DNA from: Gammaproteobacteria bacterium
GTDB taxonomy: Bacteria > Pseudomonadota > Gammaproteobacteria > Thiohalobacterales > Thiohalobacteraceae
NCBI GenBank assembly: GCA_018819175.1
Contig: JAHJQQ010000041.1
Location: 1 to 64,000, forward strand
Direction of reading: 5' to 3'
DNA length: 64,000 nt
The position numbers were made by a program, and so were the translations under genes. The notes below the pieces were generated by a model, which saw only the letters and a list, made by a program, of their open reading frames with translations, was not told where the DNA came from and made no database searches. Shown here in pieces: positions 28,352 through 36,287 of this stretch (position 1 is the first letter of the stretch; each line of letters opens with the position of its first letter).

Positions 28352-28568
28352 AACCGGGAAAACCTCGCTAAATAACCATCACTCAGGATTAAGCCTGACC
28401 TGATAGCCATTCGGTCGGCCACTCAGGTAAATCTCTTTAGCGAAATTAGCGATTTAGCACATAAAATGCAAATCGATATCGCAGTCTCGATTGAGCTGCG
28501 ATTGAGTTCTACGGCGCAAGCATTTGTTATCTATATTTATTATTAATCATTCACTTATGAGATATTTA
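28352..28568. other. Short intergenic region, nothing identified
   Basis: 217 AT-rich bases between the GAF-GGDEF-EAL gene and lysS. The sequence has no convincing gene and no terminator-type hairpin that I could find at the end of lysS. Confidence 0.4.
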
Positions 28569-30065
28569 TCAAATAGGCCGCATTTGTGGGAACAACAGTA
28601 CATCTCGGATCGAGGGCGCATCGGCAAACAACATAACCAGACGATCGATACCAATACCCTCACCAGCCGTCGGCGGCATACCATGCTCCAGGGCACAGAT
28701 GTAATCCGCGTCAAAGTGCATCGCCTCCTCATCACCGGAGTCTTTGTCTTCAACCTGACGTTGGAAACGCTCGGCCTGATCTTCGGCATCGTTCAGCTCG
28801 GAAAAACCATTGGCGATTTCACGCCCACCAACAAAGAACTCAAAACGATCGGTTACGAAGGGATCAGCATCGTTACGACGAGCCAGCGGTGACACTTCGG
28901 TTGGATAGGCGGTAATGAAGGTTGGGTGTTTAAGGCGATGCTCGACAGTCTTTTCGAAAATCTCAATCTGCACCTTACCCAGGCCATAGCTGGGCTTGAG
29001 CGGAATACCCAGACGCTCCGCAATGGCGCGTGCGGTCGACAGATCATCCAGCTCTGCAGGCTGCATATCCGGATTGAAATGCAGAATGGATTCCTTAATG
29101 GTCATGCGCGCGAAGGGACTGCCGAAGTCATACTCTTCGCCTTGATACTGAATCTTACTGTTGCCGAGCAGCTGTAGCGCCATATTGCGCAGCAGCGTCT
29201 CAGTCAAATCCATCAGATCATGGTAGTCCGCATAGGCCTGATAGAATTCCAGCATGGTGAATTCGGGATTATGGCGCGTGGACAGGCCTTCATTGCGGAA
29301 ATTGCGGTTGATCTCATACACCTTCTCGAAACCGCCCACGACCAGCCGCTTGAGATACAGTTCCGGCGCGATGCGCAGAAACAGCTGCATATCCAGCGCA
29401 TTGTGATGCGTGGTAAAGGGTCGCGCGGTGGCGCCGCCGGGGATCATCTGCATCATTGGCGTTTCGACCTCCAGATATCCGCGATCGTTGAGGAAACTGC
29501 GGATGAACTGGACGATCTGCGTGCGCAATCTGAACACCTGACGCGATGGCTCGCTCATGATCAGGTCCAGATAGCGCTGGCGATAGCGGGTTTCCTGATC
29601 GGACAGACCGTGAAATTTTTCCGGCAAAGGACGCAGCGACTTGGTCAACAGGCGAATCTGATCGACCTTGACACTCAGTTCGCCGGTCTTGGTTTTGAAC
29701 AGCACACCTTCTGCGCCCAGGATATCGCCCACATCCCACGCCTTGAAGGCCTGATAGACGCCTTCCGGCAAGCCATCACGCTCCAGGAACAATTGCATGC
29801 GACCGGACATATCCTGAATCTGCGTGAAACTGGCCTTGCCCATAATGCGCTTGGCCATCATGCGGCCCGCGATTCTTACGCGGTGGACATTGGTCGTGAA
29901 ATATTCGGTGTCTTTTTCACCGTATTCGGCATGCAGCTCGCCGGCCATCACATCGCGGCGGAAATCGTTCGGAAAGGCGATACCGTTGGCGCGCAGTTGC
30001 TTGAGCTTTTCGCGGCGCTCGCTGATCAGTCGGTGTTCGTCTTGCTGAGAGTCGTCAGTCATCAT
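28569..30065 (-). CDS. lysS: Lysyl-tRNA synthetase, class II
   Basis: 498 residues from ATG 30065 (a second ATG follows at 30062). The N-terminal anticodon-binding OB fold holds VRIAGRMMAKRIMGKASF; class II motif 2 is FRNEGLSTRHNPEFTMLEFY and motif 3 is GIGIDRLVML. It lies downstream of prfB as in many gammaproteobacteria. The frame continues to 30098 but those residues come from the spacer. Confidence 0.96.
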   Translation of the reverse strand: MMTDDSQQDEHRLISERREKLKQLRANGIAFPNDFRRDVMAGELHAEYGEKDTEYFTTNVHRVRIAGRMMAKRIMGKASFTQIQDMSGRMQLFLERDGLPEGVYQAFKAWDVGDILGAEGVLFKTKTGELSVKVDQIRLLTKSLRPLPEKFHGLSDQETRYRQRYLDLIMSEPSRQVFRLRTQIVQFIRSFLNDRGYLEVETPMMQMIPGGATARPFTTHHNALDMQLFLRIAPELYLKRLVVGGFEKVYEINRNFRNEGLSTRHNPEFTMLEFYQAYADYHDLMDLTETLLRNMALQLLGNSKIQYQGEEYDFGSPFARMTIKESILHFNPDMQPAELDDLSTARAIAERLGIPLKPSYGLGKVQIEIFEKTVEHRLKHPTFITAYPTEVSPLARRNDADPFVTDRFEFFVGGREIANGFSELNDAEDQAERFQRQVEDKDSGDEEAMHFDADYICALEHGMPPTAGEGIGIDRLVMLFADAPSIRDVLLFPQMRPI

Positions 30066-30086
30066 CAATTCCGTGGTAATTAAGTA

Positions 30087-30274
30087 GTGAACCGCCAAGA
30101 CGCCAAGGACGCCAAGGAGTTTTGAACCGCCAAGGCGCCAAGAACGCCAAGGAATGTTAATGAGTGAGTAATCATGAATGATTTTAGCGATAACAATCTT
30201 GGCGGCCTTGGCGCCTTGGCGGTTCGCTCATTGTTCTTGGCGTCCTTGGCGTCCTTGGCGTCTTGGCGGTTCAC
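30087..30274. repeat. 188-bp nested palindromic GCCAAGG element between prfB and lysS
   Basis: Both ends are a perfect 32-base inverted repeat (30087-30118 and 30243-30274), beginning GTGAACCGCCAAGACGCC. Inside it a second inverted pair of the same GCCAAGGCGCCAAG type occurs (about 30125-30152 and 30198-30226). The unit ACGCCAAGG is also directly repeated. It fills almost all of the prfB-lysS gap and would fold into a very stable RNA hairpin in front of the lysS start. Confidence 0.88.
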
Positions 30275-30285
30275 TAAATTCAACA

Positions 30286-31384
30286 TCAAAGCCCGCTCTT
30301 CAAGCTGGCTTCGATGAATTCATCCAGATCCCCATCGAGCACAGCCTGGGTGTTACCGGTTTCCACGCCGGTGCGCAGATCTTTGATACGCGATTGATCC
30401 AACACATAGGAACGGATCTGGCTGCCCCAGCCGATGTCGGACTTGCTGTCTTCCACGACCTGCTGGTCGGCACGACGTTTCTGCATTTCCATTTCATATA
30501 ACTTGGCAGCCAACTGCTTCATGGCCGTGGAACGGTTCTTATGCTGCGACCGATCGCTTTGACAGGCCACCACAATGCCGCTCGGGATATGCGTAATACG
30601 AATCGCCGATTCGGTCCGGTTGACGTGCTGACCACCGGCGCCACTGGCACGGTAGGTATCCACCTTCAGATCAGCAGGATTGATGTCGACTTCGAAGCTG
30701 TCGTCGATTTCGGGGGAAGCAAACACTGCTGAGAAAGAAGTGTGGCGACGGTTACCCGAATCAAAGGGGGATTTGCGCACCAGTCGATGCACACCCGTCT
30801 CGGTACGCAGCCAACCATAAGCATAGGGGCCGTCGATTTTGACGGTCGCGCTTTTGATGCCTGCGACTTCACCGGGAGAGGCCTCAATGATTTCAGTCTT
30901 GAAACCGCGCCGCTCGGCCCAGCGCAGATACATGCGCAACAGCATCTCCGCCCAGTCCTGTGCCTCGGTGCCACCCGAGCCGGATTGAATATCCAGGAAG
31001 GCGTTATTGGGGTCCATCTCACCGGAAAACATGCGTTGGAATTCGAGATCGGCAACCTGCTTTTCCAATTCAGCCAGATCAGCGCGTATCGACTCCACAG
31101 TCGACTCGTCGTTCTCTTCACCAGCCATCTGCACCAGTTCCTCGGCATCATTGAGCTTGTCGCCCATATCGCCGAGGGTGAGCACGATCTCTTCCAGACG
31201 GGCACGCTCACGACCCAGTTCCTGGGCACGTTCGGGCTTGTCCCAGACGTTGGGTTGTTCCAGCTCGCGGTTTACTTCTTCGAGGCGCTCGCGTTTGGCG
31301 GCATAGTCAAAGATACCCCCTCAGGGTCTCGGAACGGCCCTTGAGGTCTTTGATGCAGTGGATGACGGGATTGATTTCCAACAT
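30286..31384 (-). CDS. prfB: Peptide chain release factor 2, with programmed +1 frameshift
   Basis: RF2 reads UGA and UAA. The first 25 codons from ATG 31384 end at an in-frame TGA (31309-31307); after a +1 shift the frame runs to 30286, giving 365 residues, the same as E. coli. The anticodon-like SPF motif (RKSPFDSG) and the catalytic GGQ (GAGGQHVNR) are present. The shift site is the standard one, which gives autoregulation by RF2 supply. An annotation that ignores it would start at 31185 and miss the first 66 residues. Confidence 0.96.
31307..31321 (-). promoter_or_regulatory. prfB programmed frameshift site
   Basis: On the minus strand the site reads AGGGGG TAT CTT TGA C. The Shine-Dalgarno-like AGGGGG lies three bases before the CTT slip codon, followed by the in-frame UGA. 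It is identical to the E. coli RF2 site. Confidence 0.96.
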
Positions 31385-31493
31385 AACCTGTTTCTTCAGC
31401 TCAGCTGCGTAAAGGCGCTGATCATACACCAGCAGGGAGAGCCTTTGCGCATCTGGGATTGATACGTTGCTGTTAAGGAAACTCTGAATAATT

Positions 31494-31562
31494 CGTCATT
31501 CCGGTGCAGGCCGGAATCTAGTGCCTTGAATCACATGGATTCCGGCCTGCGCCGGAATGACG
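31494..31562. repeat. ATTCCGGC-family double palindrome upstream of prfB
   Basis: Same architecture and central sequence (CTAGTGCCTTGAATCACATGGATTCCGG, partly shown by CTAGTGCC and GGATTCCGG) as the element at 18385-18453, with the loops changed to GCAGG/CCTGC in both halves, a compensatory-looking pattern. It lies between the end of the DAHP synthase gene and prfB; nothing else is visible in 31385-31615. Confidence 0.82.
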
Positions 31563-31615
31563 GTTTGGTAATAAATCAGAGGTTCCTGAACTTCAGCTTG
31601 AAGGGCACCTGAAGT

Positions 31616-32698
31616 TCAGGAGGCCACTTTACTGGCTTTATGCTGACGACGCGCGCGCACCGCCTCGGCCAGTTGTTCCAGCAGGATGATGCTATCGTCC
31701 CAGCCGATACAGGCATCGGTGATGCTCTGGCCGTAGGCCAATGCCTGTCCGGGCTGTACATCCTGACGTCCAGCCTGCAAATGACTTTCGATCATGGCGC
31801 CGATAATGGCGTGATTTCCGGCGGCGATCTGCGTACTCACATCGCGTCCCACATCCAGCTGACGCTGGTGATCCTTGAGACTGTTGGCATGACTGAAGTC
31901 GATCATTAAACGCCCTTGCAGGCCTGCTGCCTTAAGCTCAGCGACAGCCTTGGTGACACTGGCCGCATCATAGTTAGGGATTTTACCGCCACGCAGAATG
32001 ATGTGGCAGTCGGCATTGCCGGCGGTGGAGAAAATCGCCGAGCGGCCTTCCTTGGTCAGCGACATAAAGTGATGTGATTGCGAGGCCGAGCGAATGGCAT
32101 CGACCGCGACACGCAAGGTACCGTCGGTACCGTTTTTGAAACCGACCGGACATGACAGTCCGGAGGCCAGCTCGCGATGCACCTGACTTTCGGTCGTGCG
32201 CGCACCGATAGCGCCCCAGCTTACCAAATCCGCGACATACTGCGGACTGATCAGATCCAGGAATTCGGTCGCCGCCGGCACACCCATCTCATTCAGGTCG
32301 GCAAGCAGTTTGCGGGCAATGCGCAGACCCTGATTAATATTGAAACTGCCATCGAGATTCGGATCGTTGATCAGCCCCTTCCATCCCACTGTGGTGCGCG
32401 GCTTCTCGAAATAGACACGCATGACAATCAGCAGATCGCCCGCCAATTCGTCGCGAAGCTTCTTCAATCGGTGTGCGTATTCCAGCGCGGCATCCGGGTC
32501 ATGGATGGAACAAGGCCCGATAATGACCAGCAAGCGATCATCGCTGCCAACCAGGATGTCATGGATGGCCCGACGCGTGGTCACGATGGTCCGTGCGATT
32601 GCCTCCGTCACCGGCAGCCCTTCATGGAGCTGCGCAGGCGGTATCACCTCCTTGATTTCCAAGATGCGGAGGTCGTCTGTGTCGTATTGATTAGTCAT
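31616..32698 (-). CDS. aroG: Class I DAHP synthase (3-deoxy-7-phosphoheptulonate synthase)
   Basis: 360 residues from ATG 32698 (MTNQYDTDDLRI), the usual start for the AroFGH type; the frame extends 45 bases upstream without support. The motifs VIIGPCSIHDPDAAL, MRVYFEKPRTTVGWKG and the SHANSLK metal/PEP region are all present. It condenses phosphoenolpyruvate and erythrose-4-phosphate, the first step of aromatic amino acid synthesis. Which feedback isozyme (Phe, Tyr or Trp) cannot be told from reading; the symbol indicates the family. A small GC hairpin lies just upstream (32704-32735). Confidence 0.93.
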   Translation of the reverse strand: MTNQYDTDDLRILEIKEVIPPAQLHEGLPVTEAIARTIVTTRRAIHDILVGSDDRLLVIIGPCSIHDPDAALEYAHRLKKLRDELAGDLLIVMRVYFEKPRTTVGWKGLINDPNLDGSFNINQGLRIARKLLADLNEMGVPAATEFLDLISPQYVADLVSWGAIGARTTESQVHRELASGLSCPVGFKNGTDGTLRVAVDAIRSASQSHHFMSLTKEGRSAIFSTAGNADCHIILRGGKIPNYDAASVTKAVAELKAAGLQGRLMIDFSHANSLKDHQRQLDVGRDVSTQIAAGNHAIIGAMIESHLQAGRQDVQPGQALAYGQSITDACIGWDDSIILLEQLAEAVRARRQHKASKVAS

Positions 32699-32882
32699 AT
32701 AGCTACCAAAAAGCCCCGCCGGGTTCACCCCGGTGCAGTGCAACTATCTATGCAGTTAGGTAATAACACCGCGCTGACGCGGCGCAAGGGTACGCATTAT
32801 CCCAAAAGCTGGGCATACTGTCAGGCATTATGTCGTTTCATGGCCGGAACCCCGAGGACCCGCCAAAAATAAAGGAGAGTGC

Positions 32883-34322
32883 ATGAGTCATCCTCATCCC
32901 TTGCTGGTACCTGGAGCCCGCACTCAGGGCCAGCCGTTGCAGGTCGTCGCTCCCTTTGATCTAAGCCCCATTGCCAGGCTGGACACTGCCGATGCCGAGG
33001 TGGTTGAACTGGCGCTGACGACCGCCTATGCCCTGTTCCGCGATCGCGATGCCTGGCTTTCAGCCGCCACACGGATTGCCATCCTCCGCCGCACCGCAGA
33101 ATTGATGGAAGCACGCCAGGAAGAACTGGCCCTGGAAGCGGCGCGTGAGGGTGGAAAACCCTTGCTGGATTCGCGAGTGGAAGTGACCCGCGCGATTGAT
33201 GGTGTTCGCAACTGCATCGAAACCATGCGCAGCGGCGGCGGTCGCGAAATCCCCATGGGGTTGAATGCCGCGTCGCAGAATCGGCTGGCCATGACCCATC
33301 ACGAACCGATCGGCGTGGTCGTCGCGGTCAGTGCCTTTAATCATCCGCTCAATCTCATTGTGCATCAGGTCGGACCCGCGATTGCGGCCGGATGCCCCGT
33401 GATTGTGAAGCCAGCCGAAGATACACCGCTGTCCTGCTACCGCTTTGTAAAATTACTGCACGAAGCCGGATTACCGGAGGCATGGTGCCAGGCGCTGGTC
33501 ACCAGCGGGCATGAGGTCGCAGAGCGGTTAGTCACCGATCCTCGAGTTGGCTTTTTCAGTTTCATTGGCAGTGCGCGGGTCGGCTGGATGTTGCGTTCCA
33601 AACTGGCGCCCGGGACACGTTGCGCACTGGAGCACGGTGGCGTGGCTCCGGTGCTGGTGGAGGCGGACGCCGATCTGGATAGCATGCTGCCGTTATTGGC
33701 CAAAGGCGGTTTCTATCACGCCGGTCAGGTGTGTGTCTCCGTACAGCGAGTATTCTGTGCCGCGGAAATCGCTGAACAGGTCGCACTGGGTTTGGGAAAG
33801 CAGGCTGCACTGATCAAGGTCGGAGATCCCACCGCAGCCGATACCGACATCGGGCCGTTGATTCGTCCCCGCGAACTGGAACGTATTCACAGCTGGGTTC
33901 AGGAGGCCATAGCAGCCGGCGCAAAACTGATCTGTGGCGGCAAGGCGATATCGGAAACCTGCTACGCACCGACGGTGTTGCTCGATCCGCCGCCCACGGC
34001 GCGTGTTTCGCGGGAGGAGATTTTTGGTCCGGTCATCTGTGTCTACACCACCACCGATCGGGAGTCGGCCATCGCCCAGGCCAATGCCCTGCCCTTTGCC
34101 TTCCAGGCATCGGTATTTACCAAACAGCTGGATCTGGCGCTGTATGCCTATCACCGACTGGATGCTGCGGCGGTTATGGTCAATGACCACACGGCGTTCC
34201 GGGTCGATTGGATGCCTTTTGCAGGCCTGCGGCAATCGGGATTAGGCGTAGGCGGCATCCCCTACACCATCCATGATATGCAGATTGAAAAATTGCTGGT
34301 ACTGAAATCCGCCGAGCTGTGA
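32883..34322 (+). CDS. NAD(P)-dependent aldehyde dehydrogenase
   Basis: 479 residues. The cofactor region AVSAFNHPLNL..VGPAIAAGCPVIVKPAEDTPLS is at about 140-180, the general-base Glu is in LEHGG and the catalytic Cys in GQVCVSVQRV near residue 285. The C-terminal oligomerisation segment is intact. It resembles the lactaldehyde/succinate-semialdehyde type of ALDH; the natural substrate cannot be assigned. It stands alone, divergent from aroG. Confidence 0.88.
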   Translation: MSHPHPLLVPGARTQGQPLQVVAPFDLSPIARLDTADAEVVELALTTAYALFRDRDAWLSAATRIAILRRTAELMEARQEELALEAAREGGKPLLDSRVEVTRAIDGVRNCIETMRSGGGREIPMGLNAASQNRLAMTHHEPIGVVVAVSAFNHPLNLIVHQVGPAIAAGCPVIVKPAEDTPLSCYRFVKLLHEAGLPEAWCQALVTSGHEVAERLVTDPRVGFFSFIGSARVGWMLRSKLAPGTRCALEHGGVAPVLVEADADLDSMLPLLAKGGFYHAGQVCVSVQRVFCAAEIAEQVALGLGKQAALIKVGDPTAADTDIGPLIRPRELERIHSWVQEAIAAGAKLICGGKAISETCYAPTVLLDPPPTARVSREEIFGPVICVYTTTDRESAIAQANALPFAFQASVFTKQLDLALYAYHRLDAAAVMVNDHTAFRVDWMPFAGLRQSGLGVGGIPYTIHDMQIEKLLVLKSAEL

Positions 34323-34369
34323 AGCCAAAATCATAAACGCCTCCCTGCCCACAGAGACGCGTTTAGATA

Positions 34370-35083
34370 TCATTCATCGTCGTCGAATTGTACCGGCGGG
34401 GGATTACCGTCGTGGATGCGGCTCCAGCGCAATTGCCGATAGGCCTCGCGGGTAAAGAGATAAGGATCGAGCGCAGCCGTATCGCGCAACCGAGTGGCGC
34501 TCAGTAGATTGGCGCGGGCATCGACCACACGCAACGCCGAGAGCGAGTTACGTTCACGAACTTCTTCATGCTGCGATATCGGATCCAACTGGTAATCACC
34601 AACAAGTCCAACACTGTCGCGGATAGTACTTGGGCCCAACAGCGGAAGAACGACATACCAACCTTCCCCGATGCCCCATGTACCGAATGTCTGACCAAAA
34701 TCTTCATCATGTTTAGTCATACCCATCTGGGTGGCCGGATCGAAAAGTCCCAGCAAACCTATTGTTGAGTTGACCAGCAACCGCCCCAGGTCCGAAATAC
34801 CTTCTCTAGGCTTTCCCTGCAGGAATTGATTGGTAATGACCAGTGGCTCACCGAGATTCCCGAAGAAATTGGTGACGCTAGTGCGCGCCTGATCCGGCAC
34901 TACCTTTTCATAAGCCTTCGCGGTGGGCTTGAAAATCGCCCGATCAACCTTGTCATTAACGGTATCAACAACCCGGTTGACGGGTTCTAACGGATCAGCA
35001 ACTTCTTCGTGCGGGGGCGTGCTTGCGCAGGCGGAAAGCCCGCAAACTGCGGTGAGTACCAAGAAGCTATTAATCCCTTTCAT
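34370..35083 (-). CDS. mlaA: Outer-membrane phospholipid-transport lipoprotein MlaA
   Basis: 237 residues with a lipoprotein signal ending LSACAS. The start of the mature chain DPLEPVNRVVDTVNDKVDRAIFKP, the FFGNLGEP and QFLQGKP segments, and GVGEGWYVVLPLLGPSTIRD-like residues (here GIGEGWY) are specific for MlaA. It removes misplaced phospholipids from the outer leaflet with porins and the MlaFEDBC importer, which is not encoded nearby. Confidence 0.94.
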   Translation of the reverse strand: MKGINSFLVLTAVCGLSACASTPPHEEVADPLEPVNRVVDTVNDKVDRAIFKPTAKAYEKVVPDQARTSVTNFFGNLGEPLVITNQFLQGKPREGISDLGRLLVNSTIGLLGLFDPATQMGMTKHDEDFGQTFGTWGIGEGWYVVLPLLGPSTIRDSVGLVGDYQLDPISQHEEVRERNSLSALRVVDARANLLSATRLRDTAALDPYLFTREAYRQLRWSRIHDGNPPPVQFDDDE

Positions 35084-35337
35084 CGTGGCCTACCTTAATT
35101 TTCCGTGGGACGCAGAACCGATCGCTGGCTCTTTATCCTGTTACTCACCATGGATGCCCAGAAACGCGACACTCAACTCTTAATTAAAGATATACAAGAT
35201 ACATACCATAAACATGCATGCAAATAGTAACCATAGCGATGCTACACAACTTATGAGTGGGCCGAGCACCTGCGTTCACTCGCTGCCTAAGAATGGCAAC
35301 CAGCCGTTGCCACAGAAATAGCAAACCGTAAACGAAA

Positions 35338-35359
35338 AGAGCGGCCAATGGCCGCTCTT
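35338..35359 (-). terminator. Rho-independent terminator downstream of tRNA-Pro
   Basis: On the minus strand AAGAGCGGCCA pairs with TGGCCGCTCTT and is followed by TTCGTTT. It lies directly after the truncated tRNA copy rather than directly after the full tRNA. Confidence 0.85.
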
Positions 35360-35366
35360 AACGATG

Positions 35367-35383
35367 TTGGTCGGGGCGAGAGG
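35367..35383 (-). repeat. 17-bp copy of the tRNA-Pro 3' end
   Basis: TTGGTCGGGGCGAGAGG here is identical to the end of the tRNA gene at 35493-35509, including the CCA. The two copies are 126 bases apart in direct orientation, as left by site-specific integration into a tRNA gene or by a local duplication. Confidence 0.75.
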
Positions 35384-35491
35384 GTGAAGATCGCGCCCTT
35401 CGCAAAGCACCGCTTTGCGCGAGACGAACGCCCTGAGGCTATGCCGAGGGGCCGGCAATCCTGAGCCTCCTACAAACCAACATTTCACGAA

Positions 35492-35570
<79 letters not shown>

Positions 35571-35645
35571 AAAACTACAAACATCCGAACTTCAGTGAGG
35601 CGGGGATGATACCCGAAACCTGCCCGACTGGAAACGCAATCGGGA

Positions 35646-36002
35646 CTAGCGTCGCAGCAATTGAAGCACTTCTTCCAACTCAATACGCATCTGGCGGATG
35701 ATCTGTTGGCTTTGGGTTACATCGCCTTTGGCCTGTTCGCCGGAAAGCTGCAGGCGCGCACCGCCAATGGTGAAACCCTGTTCGTAAAGCAGACTACGGA
35801 TCTGCCGGATCATAATGACGTCGTGGCGCTGATAATAGCGCCGATTACCGCGACGTTTGACCGGTTTAAGCTGGGGAAATTCCTGCTCCCAATAGCGCAG
35901 CACATGGGGTTTTACGCCACATAATTCGCTGACTTCGCCGATGGTGAAGTAGCGCTTCCCCGGGATTACCGGAAGAACGTCATTGTTACTGGCTTCCAGC
36001 AT
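35646..36002 (-). CDS. MerR-family regulator downstream of ihfA
   Basis: 118 residues. The winged-helix MerR DNA-binding start KRYFTIGEVSELCGVKPHVLRYWEQEFPQ is present and a short helical tail follows, without metal-binding cysteines. It overlaps the end of ihfA by 17 bases. This gene is regularly found after ihfA; its regulon is unknown. Confidence 0.9.
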   Translation of the reverse strand: MLEASNNDVLPVIPGKRYFTIGEVSELCGVKPHVLRYWEQEFPQLKPVKRRGNRRYYQRHDVIMIRQIRSLLYEQGFTIGGARLQLSGEQAKGDVTQSQQIIRQMRIELEEVLQLLRR

Positions 36003-36282
36003 ATGCCTCTACCCTGGACTTGAGCTTCTGGCCTGGCCGGAAGGTCACGACTCTGCGTGCTGAAATAGGGATTTCTTCGCCGGTTTTCGGATTGCGGCCG
36101 GGACGACGGTTTTTATCGCGAAGATCGAAGTTACCGAATCCGGAGAGCTTTACCTGGCTGCCGGTTTCGAGTGCCAGCCGAATCTCTTCGAAAAACATCT
36201 CGACCAGTTCTTTTGCTTCGCGTTTGTTCAGGCCCAGTTCTTCGAACAATTTTTCGGCCAATTCCGCTTTGGTAAGCGCCAT
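35986..36282 (-). CDS. ihfA: Integration host factor subunit alpha
   Basis: 98 residues of the HU/IHF fold, beginning MALTKAELAEKLFEELGLNKREAKELV. The DNA-intercalating arm RRPGRNPKTGEEIPISARR is intact. It bends DNA with IhfB. It starts five bases after pheT ends. Confidence 0.96.
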   Translation of the reverse strand: MALTKAELAEKLFEELGLNKREAKELVEMFFEEIRLALETGSQVKLSGFGNFDLRDKNRRPGRNPKTGEEIPISARRVVTFRPGQKLKSRVEAYAGSQ

Positions 36283-36287
36283 TTAGA

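Noticed and set aside
32704..32735. GC hairpin just before aroG as an attenuator
   Set aside because: The five-base stem CCGGG/CCCGG is short and no aromatic-rich leader peptide is visible.
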